DNA of 5,039 nt, from assembly GCA_028685275.1 (NCBI GenBank), contig JAQUEG010000058.1, positions 1 to 5,039 of the forward strand, in the 5' to 3' direction. Under the pieces are notes generated by a model. That model ran no database searches and was not told the DNA's origin. It worked only from the letters and a program-made list of their open reading frames with translations. Positions 1 through 4,975 of the stretch are shown in pieces; positions within the stretch are counted from its first letter, which is position 1, and every line of letters starts with the position of its first letter. This DNA comes from Bacilli bacterium. Its GTDB lineage: Bacteria > Bacillota_I > Bacilli_A > RF39 > UBA660. The translations under genes were made by a program, and so were the position numbers.

Positions 1-60
1 TGGTAAAAAATAATATATTTTTCCATTATCTTTAAATGTTACTCCTACTACATCAATCAT
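1..60 (-). CDS. ricT: RicT/YaaT (PSP1-domain protein), N-terminal 20 codons only
   Basis: Partial gene running off the left edge of the window. The reverse strand from 60 encodes MIDVVGVTFKDNGKIYYFLP, which resembles the start of Bacillus YaaT/RicT (a VVGVxFKxxGKIYYF pattern). The ATG is preceded by AGGTGGTG (68-75) with 7 nt spacing, inside the last codons of holB, so the two genes are translationally close and probably co-transcribed. In Bacillus, RicT works with RicA and RicF in the Y-complex, which influences RNase Y-dependent RNA maturation, competence and sporulation. The holB-ricT order matches the canonical Firmicutes order, which supports the call although only 20 residues are visible. 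Nothing can be said about the rest of the protein. Confidence 0.82.
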   Translation of the reverse strand, partial: MIDVVGVTFKDNGKIYYFLP

Positions 61-62
61 AT

Positions 63-1043
63 TTATACACCACCTAAACTTATTACTAATTTATCTAACA
101 ATAAATTTAAATTAACATTACTCGTTATTGTTTCTTTTAAAGATATCACTTTATTCAATTTCCGCGAAAGTGTCGTATTGTCATTATTGGCTGCGATTTT
201 TTTAATTATCATTTGATATTCATCAAATATTTCTATTTTATTAAAATTTAAATAATTTATAACATCTTTATAAAAAAATATTATAACATTAAAAGCAAAA
301 ATAAAATCTTTTTTTTCTTTAATATATGAATGCCACAAATTATTTATATCTAATAAAATATCATTATATTCTTTTTCTAATTTAGAAATAAATTCAATTA
401 CTGATTTTATTTTATTTATATTTTCTTTGTCTTCTAAATATTTTTGTAATTCTTTTTCATTTTGATGTGTTAATAATCCTAATTTAAGAAACGAAAAATC
501 ATTTATATCAGTAAATAATTTTTCATAGTCAGCTAACTTATTACTAATTAAATTAATTATTTGACAACGTGAAACAATTGTTTTTATTATTTTTTGAACA
601 TTATTAGTTACTAATATAGCAATAATATTAGATTGAGGTTCTTCTAAAAATTTTAATAAACTATTAGCTGATTGATGATTTAATTTTTCTGGCTCATATA
701 TTATATAAACCCTTTTGTTTCCTTCTAGTGGTTTTAATGAATACGCATTTTGTAATTCGATTATTTCTTCTTTTTTAATCCATAATTCTTCTGGTCTTAT
801 AATTTTTAATTCAGGAAAATTATTATTATCAATACGTTCGCAAAAACAACAATTATTACATTCATGATTATTTGTATAACCTTGTAGACAAATTAATGCT
901 TTCGCAAATGCTAATGCTAATTGTTCCGCTTTATAATAATTATTAGTTTGAATTAAATAAGCATGATTAAATTGCTTACTATTTATTATGTTCTTCATTA
1001 ATCTATATGAAATAGGTTGTCCAGTACTGAAATCATCAAGCAC
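63..1043 (-). CDS. holB: DNA polymerase III subunit delta'
   Basis: Delta' is the stator subunit of the clamp loader that opens the beta sliding clamp with DnaX and delta. Residue numbers below count from the upstream TTG at 1052. The AAA+-like N-terminal domain begins around HAYLIQ (30-35). The Walker A position reads TNNYYKA instead of GxxGxGKT, as expected for a delta' that does not hydrolyse ATP. A zinc-type cysteine set follows at C55, C65, C68 and C71, then a degenerate Walker B (VYIIYEPEKLN, 115-125), LLKFLEEP (132-139) and the SRC arginine-finger motif (161-163). The C-terminal half is poorly conserved and helical. The longest frame starts at TTG 1052, but that codon directly abuts GGAG. 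GTG at 1043 sits 9 nt from AAGGAG and is the likely start, giving 326 residues. The gene follows bofA immediately and precedes ricT. Confidence 0.93.
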   Translation of the reverse strand: MLDDFSTGQPISYRLMKNIINSKQFNHAYLIQTNNYYKAEQLALAFAKALICLQGYTNNHECNNCCFCERIDNNNFPELKIIRPEELWIKKEEIIELQNAYSLKPLEGNKRVYIIYEPEKLNHQSANSLLKFLEEPQSNIIAILVTNNVQKIIKTIVSRCQIINLISNKLADYEKLFTDINDFSFLKLGLLTHQNEKELQKYLEDKENINKIKSVIEFISKLEKEYNDILLDINNLWHSYIKEKKDFIFAFNVIIFFYKDVINYLNFNKIEIFDEYQMIIKKIAANNDNTTLSRKLNKVISLKETITSNVNLNLLLDKLVISLGGV

Positions 1044-1052
1044 TATAATCAA

Positions 1053-1058
1053 CTCCTT
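1053..1058 (-). promoter_or_regulatory. holB ribosome binding site that decides the GTG start
   Basis: AAGGAG (extended on its 5' side by an A-run) lies immediately after the bofA stop codon. It touches the TTG at 1052 with no spacer but stands 9 nt from GTG at 1043. The spacing favours GTG as the initiation codon and also implies translation of holB from the bofA-holB message. Confidence 0.75.
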
Positions 1059-1059
1059 T

Positions 1060-1248
1060 TTAAAAAATAAATAATAATATGATAACTAAAAAAGGAATAG
1101 CTAATATACCGAATATCGCAGTTATTATAACTGTAAAAATATTAATTGGAATCAACAAATTTAATGGTGCCATAATCATATTATAAGCATATAACAAAAA
1201 ACCTGCGATAACTACTTTTTTAATGATTTTAAAAATTTTCTTGATCAT
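1060..1248 (-). CDS. bofA: BofA-like small membrane protein
   Basis: A 62-residue, almost wholly hydrophobic protein: a short basic N-terminus (MIKKIFKIIKK), one membrane segment from about VVIAGFLLYAYNMIM, a loop with PLNLLIPIN, and a second membrane segment (FTVIITAIFGILAIPFLVIILLFIF). The IPINxxTxxIxxxxGIxxxP pattern is the conserved C-terminal part of the pro-sigma-K processing inhibitor BofA family, and bofA lies just downstream of recR in Bacillus. In sporulating species BofA inhibits the SpoIVFB protease in the outer forespore membrane. BofA is about 87 residues in Bacillus, so the N-terminal hydrophobic segment is reduced here. The longest frame starts at GTG 1260, but that codon is part of the Shine-Dalgarno sequence; ATG at 1248 is preferred. 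Family assignment is fairly good; a sporulation role in this organism is only inference. Confidence 0.72.
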   Translation of the reverse strand: MIKKIFKIIKKVVIAGFLLYAYNMIMAPLNLLIPINIFTVIITAIFGILAIPFLVIILLFIF

Positions 1249-1256
1249 ATATTTGT

Positions 1257-1263
1257 CCACCTC
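1257..1263 (-). promoter_or_regulatory. bofA ribosome binding site that decides the ATG start
   Basis: GAGGTGG lies 8 nt before ATG 1248. The upstream GTG at 1260 falls inside this element and could not be initiated from it, so the shorter protein starting MIKKIF is the better annotation. Confidence 0.75.
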
Positions 1264-1290
1264 ATTAAATATTATGAGATAAACACCAAT

Positions 1291-1890
1291 TTATGAAATT
1301 TTCCTACGATTAAAAAAAGCTGTTTCCAAAGTCATTGCATCTAAATAATCAATATCTGCTCCAACTGGTATACCACATGCAATTTTAGAAACTGTAATAT
1401 CTTCTTTTTTTAATAATTTTAATATATATAAAGAAGTCGCTTCTCCTTCTAAAGTTGGTTTTATAGCAATAATTACTTCTTTTGCTGAACCATCTTTCAC
1501 ACGCTTCAATAACGAATTAAGATTTATATCTTCGGGATTAACTTTATTAAGAGGCGAAATTAAGCCATTCAACACATGATATTTTCCATTAAAAAGGTGG
1601 TTTTTTTCAAATAAAATTACACTTTTAGGATCTTCAACTACACATATAATTGAATTATCCCTTTTTTTATCCATGCATATATCACAAATATCATTTTCGG
1701 TTAAATGATTGCAAATTGAGCATTTTTTAATATTACTACTTAAATTTGTTATTGTTTTAGCAAAATTATTCAGTCTCTCCGATTCAAATTCAAGCATCGC
1801 AAATGCTAAGCGTTCCGCTGTTTTTTCACCGATTCCTGGCAATAATTTAAAATTATCGATCATTTCTTTTAATGTTTTTGGATACCCCAT
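1291..1890 (-). CDS. recR: Recombination mediator RecR
   Basis: RecR forms a ring-shaped DNA-binding assembly and, with RecO (and RecF), loads RecA onto SSB-coated gaps. At 199 residues it has the family's usual length. Visible in order are an N-terminal helix-hairpin-helix (LLPGIGEKTAERLAF, 16-30), a four-cysteine zinc module (C57, C60, C69, C72), and a Toprim domain starting at IICVVEDPKSV (81-91) with EGEATSLYI (148-156). The C-terminal stretch GIPVGADIDYLDAMTL (173-188) is the usual Walker-B-like RecR end region. The start ATG lies 1 nt beyond the ebfC stop codon, so the genes are translationally coupled. The Shine-Dalgarno sequence, GGGGATG inside the end of ebfC, is weaker than those of the neighbours, consistent with coupling. 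No truncation is seen. Confidence 0.97.
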   Translation of the reverse strand: MGYPKTLKEMIDNFKLLPGIGEKTAERLAFAMLEFESERLNNFAKTITNLSSNIKKCSICNHLTENDICDICMDKKRDNSIICVVEDPKSVILFEKNHLFNGKYHVLNGLISPLNKVNPEDINLNSLLKRVKDGSAKEVIIAIKPTLEGEATSLYILKLLKKEDITVSKIACGIPVGADIDYLDAMTLETAFFNRRKIS

Positions 1891-1891
1891 T

Positions 1892-2191
1892 CTACATCAT
1901 CCCCGTTAAATCTGAACCGAATTTTCCTAATTTTTCATTATACTCTTGTTCCACTTTTTTCAAGGCGTCATTTACAGCTAAAATAATCATATCTTCTAAT
2001 ATTTCAATATTACTGCTATCAAATTCAAATTGCGGATCAATTTTTAATTTCATCACTTCTCTTTTACCATTAACTTGAACTTCAACATAAGAATATTTCC
2101 CGGGAAATATTTTACATTCAAGTTCCTTTTTTGTTTCAGTTATTTCTTGTTGTAGTTTTTTAGCTTGTTTCATCATTGCTTGTATATTCAT
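1892..2191 (-). CDS. ebfC: Nucleoid-associated protein, YbaB/EbfC family
   Basis: A 99-residue protein with the YbaB/EbfC layout: a long N-terminal helix (MNIQAMMKQAKKLQQEITETKKELE), a central beta region (VEVQVNGKREVMKLKIDPQF), and a C-terminal helix (LEDMIILAVNDALKKVEQEYNEKLGKF). The family forms dimers that bind DNA, and its genes almost always sit between dnaX and recR, as here. The start lies 4 nt after the dnaX TGA stop, with an AAAGGGTG Shine-Dalgarno sequence overlapping the dnaX end. The odd feature is residues 28-33 (IFPGKY): their codons form a perfect 20-bp palindrome matching the Noc binding site, using adjacent CCC and GGG codons in otherwise very AT-rich coding DNA. The Bacillus homologue is called YaaK. 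Confidence 0.93.
   Translation of the reverse strand: MNIQAMMKQAKKLQQEITETKKELECKIFPGKYSYVEVQVNGKREVMKLKIDPQFEFDSSNIEILEDMIILAVNDALKKVEQEYNEKLGKFGSDLTGMM
2094..2109. promoter_or_regulatory. Noc-type binding site (NBS) inside ebfC
   Basis: TATTTCCCGGGAAATA is an exact match to the Noc binding sequence known from Bacillus subtilis. The surrounding palindrome is perfect over 20 bp (2092-2111). It lies fully in the ebfC coding region at codons 28-33. Noc binds NBS as a dimer, loads CTP as a clamp and spreads along DNA. An NBS within a gene is normal for Bacillus. Noc binding here is inferred from sequence identity alone. Confidence 0.78.
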
Positions 2192-2195
2192 TTTA

Positions 2196-3830
2196 TCACC
2201 CTTTCATTTCTATTAACTCGTCACCAAGAATATCTAAAGCTTTTTGTGCTTCTTCGCTTATTTTAGCCGTTTTCTTTTGAGTTTTTTTAATATGTTCTTC
2301 TGGCATTAATTCTATTTTCTTATTGCGTTTTTTTAAATCAACGTAATATTCCCTTAACTGTAACCATTCTTCCTCTTCAAAACTTACTAATACATATTTT
2401 CTGCCAATAATCTTATTAATTAAATTAGTATTATCTTCAATTTCATCGTCAAACTTGGTTACCATCCCTGCATATTTATAAGTCAACACCAAATGATCAA
2501 TTGAAGCTGCTACAACTTTAGCATCTAATAACATCATTGCTGTTTTTTTATAATCCTTATTTAATAAATATGTTTTTAATTGCTCCCACTTTTCAGTTAT
2601 TTCTTTTAAATGTTTTTTTTCTGCTAATGCTAAAGTATTATTTAAAATTATCTTCTTTTGTTCATTAATGTTTGTTTTTTGTGTTGTTTTTTGTGTTCTT
2701 TTTTTTGTTGGTTCATTTTTTGTTCGTTTTATTATTTCCAAATCTTCTTTTTTATCTTCTGTCTCGATATTTTTTAATAATAATAATTCAAATATAATTT
2801 TAGGTTGCGTTGAATTTCGCATCATGATTAAATTATTATTTAAATCATAAATTATTTTATATACCTTTTCACTATTTAGATATTTTTTAAATTCATTATA
2901 CATTTTAATTATATCTTGCCCGCTTTCGTCAATTTCAATGTTTTTAGTATATAGTAAATATCCCTTTAAGATAATAATAATTTCTTCTGTTATACATACA
3001 AAATCTTTACCTTGATAATAAAGATTATTTATTTCATTAAACAATTCTTTAAGTTGCCCCGTGTATAAATAAAGTAGTATTTCACAAATATTTTTTTTAG
3101 GGACACTCGCAGTTATAAGATATAAATGTTCTAATTTAATTTTTTCTTCTGATAATAAATTTAATTGCTCTAATATACTAATTGCATCTCTTAAACCACC
3201 ATCTACGGAATGCGCTATTTGTTTAATTACATCCTCTTCAATACTAATTTTTTCTTTTTTTATTATTTCATTTAATTTTAATATTATTTTATCTTCAGTA
3301 ATCTTTTTAAAATAAAAATTTTGGCAACGAGAAATAATTGTTAAAGGTAATTTATGTGGTTCCGTTGTTGCTAAAATGAATATAATATGTGCTGGCGGTT
3401 CTTCTAAAGTTTTTAACAAAGCATTAAATGCACCCATAGAAAGCATATGAACTTCATCAATAATATAAACTTTATATTTAAAAGAAGTTGGCACAAAATT
3501 AATTTTATTACGTAACTCTCTAATTTCATTTACTCCATTATTAGAAGCCGCATCAATTTCAATAATATCCGTAGCGGTATTATTTATTGCGTCTAAACAA
3601 TTTTGACATTTATTACAGGCATCGTTTTTTTTTATATCTAAACAATTTATTGCTTTTGCAAATAATCTCGCAACACTGGTTTTACCCGTCCCACGTGTAC
3701 CACAAAATAAATAAGCATGAGCCAATTTGTTATATCTGATACTGTTTTGAATTGTTTTTATTATTACGTCTTGCCCTACAATATCAGAAAAAGATACAGG
3801 CCGATACTTTCTATATAATGCTTTATACAT
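2196..3830 (-). CDS. dnaX: DNA polymerase III subunits gamma/tau
   Basis: The ATPase of the clamp loader; its long tau form also tethers the polymerase. It is 544 residues. The N-terminus MYKALYRKYRPxSFxDIVGQ is diagnostic. Next come Walker A GTRGTGKT (44-51), zinc cysteines C63, C72, C75 and C78, Walker B IIDEVHML (123-130), LLKTLEEPP (138-146) and the SRC motif (167-169). A helical collar domain follows. A Lys/Thr/Gln-rich linker (about 370-392, with TQKTTQKT) separates it from a tau-type C-terminal region of about 150 residues. ATG 3830 has AGAGGTG 7 nt upstream. A run of eight A at 2699-2706 falls in the linker; a -1 slip there would stop at 2665-2667 and give a gamma-sized protein of about 388 residues (see findings). 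An extended -10 promoter precedes the gene. The gene ends in TGA next to ebfC. Confidence 0.97.
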   Translation of the reverse strand: MYKALYRKYRPVSFSDIVGQDVIIKTIQNSIRYNKLAHAYLFCGTRGTGKTSVARLFAKAINCLDIKKNDACNKCQNCLDAINNTATDIIEIDAASNNGVNEIRELRNKINFVPTSFKYKVYIIDEVHMLSMGAFNALLKTLEEPPAHIIFILATTEPHKLPLTIISRCQNFYFKKITEDKIILKLNEIIKKEKISIEEDVIKQIAHSVDGGLRDAISILEQLNLLSEEKIKLEHLYLITASVPKKNICEILLYLYTGQLKELFNEINNLYYQGKDFVCITEEIIIILKGYLLYTKNIEIDESGQDIIKMYNEFKKYLNSEKVYKIIYDLNNNLIMMRNSTQPKIIFELLLLKNIETEDKKEDLEIIKRTKNEPTKKRTQKTTQKTNINEQKKIILNNTLALAEKKHLKEITEKWEQLKTYLLNKDYKKTAMMLLDAKVVAASIDHLVLTYKYAGMVTKFDDEIEDNTNLINKIIGRKYVLVSFEEEEWLQLREYYVDLKKRNKKIELMPEEHIKKTQKKTAKISEEAQKALDILGDELIEMKG

Positions 3831-3857
3831 TATGAATCACCTCTTTTGTTATTTACC

Positions 3858-3866
3858 ATTATAACA
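3858..3866 (-). promoter_or_regulatory. Extended -10 promoter of dnaX
   Basis: In the 62-bp tadA-dnaX gap the reverse strand reads TGTTATAAT, a consensus TATAAT with the TGn extension. The -35 region at normal spacing is poor (about TTCCTA at 18 bp), as is common for extended -10 promoters. The start would lie about 20 nt before the dnaX ATG. It would give the dnaX-ebfC-recR-bofA-holB-ricT run its own transcription. Confidence 0.6.
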
Positions 3867-3892
3867 TTACTAGTAGTTGATTAGGAACTTAT

Positions 3893-4309
3893 TTATCGTT
3901 TTTTTTGAAAAAACTTTTTTAAAATTTCAGAATTTTCTTTTTCAAGTACGCCTCCTATTATTTCTAGCGATTTATTGTTTGCTTTTTCAGAATTTTTATT
4001 TTCACTCACGGCACCAAATACTAATTTATCAATTCTTGCTTCTAATAATGCACCCATACACATTAAACAAGGTTCTAAAGTAACATATAGCGAACAACCA
4101 CTTAAACGCCAATCATTGTTTTTTTTACATGCTTTTTGAATGGCTATTATTTCAGCATGCTTTGTTACATCTTTTGTTTTTTCTTTTTTATTATACCCTC
4201 TAGCGATCACTTTGCCATCTTTAACAATCACCGCTCCAACAGGAATTTCTCCTCTATTACATGCTTTTATCGCTTGTTTCATTGCTTCCTTCATAAACTT
4301 TTTTTCCAT
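3893..4309 (-). CDS. tadA: tRNA-specific adenosine deaminase TadA
   Basis: Zinc-dependent deaminase that converts A34 to inosine in tRNA-Arg(ACG), allowing the tRNA to read CGN codons. The 138-residue protein has the CDA-fold signature: EIPVGAVIV (21-29), the catalytic HAE (H51, E53), DWRL (66-69), and TLEPCLMCMGA (77-87) with zinc ligands C81 and C84 and the TadA-typical PCxMCxGA. The position before dnaX is the classical one for tadA (yaaJ in Bacillus). The C-terminal part after FGAVSE is shorter than in most TadA proteins: the usual glycine-rich loop and NH motif are not recognisable, and ENKNSEKANNKS stands in their place. The end, GGVLEKENSEILKKFF, is again family-like. ATG 4309 has GGAGG 4 nt upstream, a short spacing. 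A related nucleoside deaminase is possible but less likely. Confidence 0.9.
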   Translation of the reverse strand: MEKKFMKEAMKQAIKACNRGEIPVGAVIVKDGKVIARGYNKKEKTKDVTKHAEIIAIQKACKKNNDWRLSGCSLYVTLEPCLMCMGALLEARIDKLVFGAVSENKNSEKANNKSLEIIGGVLEKENSEILKKFFQKKR

Positions 4310-4337
4310 AGCGCCTCCAAATATATATTTTTTTTAT

Positions 4338-4344
4338 AAAAAAA
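4338..4344 (-). terminator. T-run at the 3' end of the SRP RNA gene
   Basis: On the reverse strand the closing arm of the SRP RNA stem (TTCTTGTGTACACCA) is followed directly by seven T. The long terminal stem plus T-run has the form of an intrinsic terminator and would define the RNA 3' end. Some readthrough into tadA, which begins 29 nt further on, is likely because no other clear tadA promoter is seen. Confidence 0.6.
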
Positions 4345-4420
4345 TGGTGTACACAAGAATAAATTGTTAAGGCTGCTCCTTTCCAGGCCTGACCTAATTC
4401 CAACTTTCTTGTTACACCAT
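4344..4420 (-). ncRNA. ffs: Signal recognition particle RNA, small bacterial type (4S)
   Basis: The reverse strand contains the universally conserved SRP domain IV: GGTCAGG, then CCT-GGAA-AGG (a GGAA tetraloop on a 3-bp stem), then AGCAGCC, with the asymmetric and symmetric loops that bind the Ffh M domain. The ends pair: ATGGTGTAACAAGAA at the 5' side with TTCTTGTGTACACCAT at the 3' side, one base bulged. This gives a single long hairpin of about 77 nt without an Alu domain, the short form found in most bacteria and Mollicutes. Bacillus itself has a longer scRNA with an Alu domain. In Bacillus the gene lies between tadA and dnaX; here it lies upstream of tadA. A promoter and a T-run flank it at the right distances. 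Confidence 0.95.
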
Positions 4421-4424
4421 CATA

Positions 4425-4453
4425 AATATAAACTAATTATACTTAAAATGCAA
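4425..4453 (-). promoter_or_regulatory. Sigma-A-type promoter of the SRP RNA gene
   Basis: Reverse strand: -35 TTGCAT (4448-4453), 17-bp spacer, -10 TATATT (4425-4430). Transcription would start near 4418-4420, exactly where the SRP RNA stem begins. A TATAAT in the spacer region (4435-4440) has no partner at the right distance and is less likely to be the -10. The first NBS of the array ends about 28 bp upstream of the -35. Confidence 0.72.
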
Positions 4454-4480
4454 GTGTTTTTTTAAATTATAATCGAAAAA

Positions 4481-4496
4481 TATTTCCCAGGAAATA
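4481..4496. promoter_or_regulatory. Noc-type binding site, array copy 1, first (one mismatch)
   Basis: TATTTCCCAGGAAATA differs from the Bacillus NBS only at the eighth of 16... positions around the centre: A at 4489 replaces G, breaking the CCCGGG core. The equivalent sites in copies 2 and 3 are perfect. It is the array site closest to the SRP RNA promoter. Reduced affinity for Noc is plausible but unknown. Confidence 0.65.
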
Positions 4497-4613
4497 TTTT
4501 ATCAAATTGTATTTATTATATATTGCATCTTTTCTTATTTAATAACATCATTTTTGTTTTATAAACATACCTTACGCAATATTTTTAAAAGGAAACTAAA
4601 TTATTAATCTATA

Positions 4614-4629
4614 TGTTCCACGTGAAACA
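4614..4629. promoter_or_regulatory. parS: parS site, array copy 1
   Basis: TGTTCCACGTGAAACA matches the bacterial parS consensus TGTTNCACGTGAAACA at every defined position. ParB (Spo0J in Bacillus) loads here as a CTP-dependent clamp, spreads, organises the origin region with ParA (Soj), and recruits SMC. Chance occurrence of this GC-containing 16-mer in such AT-rich DNA is very unlikely, and it recurs one repeat unit later. Confidence 0.93.
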
Positions 4630-4650
4630 TTATGTTTTTTTCCTTTGAAT

Positions 4651-4666
4651 TATTTCCCGGGAAATA
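4651..4666. promoter_or_regulatory. Noc-type binding site, array copy 1, second (perfect)
   Basis: TATTTCCCGGGAAATA, an exact NBS, centred 37 bp from the centre of the parS in the same unit. The surrounding palindrome is perfect over 22 bp (4648-4669). Confidence 0.82.
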
Positions 4667-4720
4667 ATTATAGTTAATATACTATTACTATATATTTTTA
4701 ATCTTTCTTTAATTAAAAAA

Positions 4721-4736
4721 TATTTCCCGGGAAATA
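4721..4736. promoter_or_regulatory. Noc-type binding site, array copy 2, first (perfect)
   Basis: Exact NBS in a perfect 24-bp palindrome (4717-4740). It is centred 70 bp from the preceding NBS and 133 bp from the parS of its own unit. Confidence 0.82.
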
Positions 4737-4853
4737 TTTTATTAAGTTATATTTATTATATATTGCATCTTTTCTTATTTAATAACATCATTTTTGTTTT
4801 ATAAACATACCTTACGCAATATTTTTAAAAGGAAACTAAATTATTAATCTATA

Positions 4854-4869
4854 TGTTCCACGTGAAACA
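4854..4869. promoter_or_regulatory. parS: parS site, array copy 2
   Basis: Identical to the first parS and exactly 240 bp away, in the same orientation (the C at position 5 marks direction). All 16 bases are conserved between the copies. Confidence 0.93.
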
Positions 4870-4889
4870 TTACGCTTTTTCCTTTGAAT

Positions 4890-4905
4890 TATTTCCTGGG
4901 AAATA
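4890..4905. promoter_or_regulatory. Noc-type binding site, array copy 2, second (one mismatch)
   Basis: TATTTCCTGGGAAATA, with T at 4897 in place of C. The matching site in copy 1 (4651-4666) is perfect. The centre lies 36 bp from the parS centre, one base closer than in copy 1 because of a T deletion between them. Confidence 0.65.
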
Positions 4906-4959
4906 ATTATAATTAATATACTATTACTATATATTTTTAATCTTTCTTTAATTAAAAAA

Positions 4960-4975
4960 TATTTCCCGGGAAATA
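4960..4975. promoter_or_regulatory. Noc-type binding site, array copy 3, first (perfect)
   Basis: Exact NBS at the start of the third, truncated unit. It is centred 239 bp from the equivalent site of copy 2, with flanks identical to that site. The parS expected about 133 bp further on lies outside the window. Confidence 0.82.

Noticed and set aside
1261..1278. Small inverted repeat CTCAT...ATGAG before bofA, partly covering its Shine-Dalgarno sequence
   Set aside because: Only a 5-bp AT-rich stem with an 8-nt loop; likely chance in this composition and too weak to call a regulator or terminator.
1709..2078. Plus-strand open frames opposite recR and ebfC
   Set aside because: They lie antisense to well-supported genes, have low-complexity Phe/Leu/Ser-rich translations and no convincing family features.
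2196..2198. Possible TGA=Trp code because of the Mollicutes-like AT content
   Set aside because: dnaX ends at TGA followed correctly by ebfC, and Trp residues in HolB and TadA are encoded by TGG, so the standard code holds.
3691..3698. parS-like core CCACGTGT in dnaX
   Set aside because: Only the CACGTG centre fits; the arms do not match the parS consensus, and the bases encode the conserved Walker A residues GTRGT of DnaX.
3877..4370. Plus-strand open frames opposite tadA and through the tadA upstream region
   Set aside because: Antisense shadows of tadA with Phe-rich translations; TadA motifs on the minus strand explain the DNA.
4510..4540. TATAAT-like minus-strand element in each repeat unit (TATATAATAAAT)
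   Set aside because: No acceptable -35 at 16-18 bp and no gene or RNA downstream inside the unit; expected by chance in DNA this AT-rich.
4612..4647. Short reading frame starting at the ATG that overlaps parS, with AAAAGGA upstream
   Set aside because: The 11-codon frame of copy 1 is shifted in copy 2 by the T deletion and differs in sequence, so it is not conserved as protein. The bases are explained by parS.
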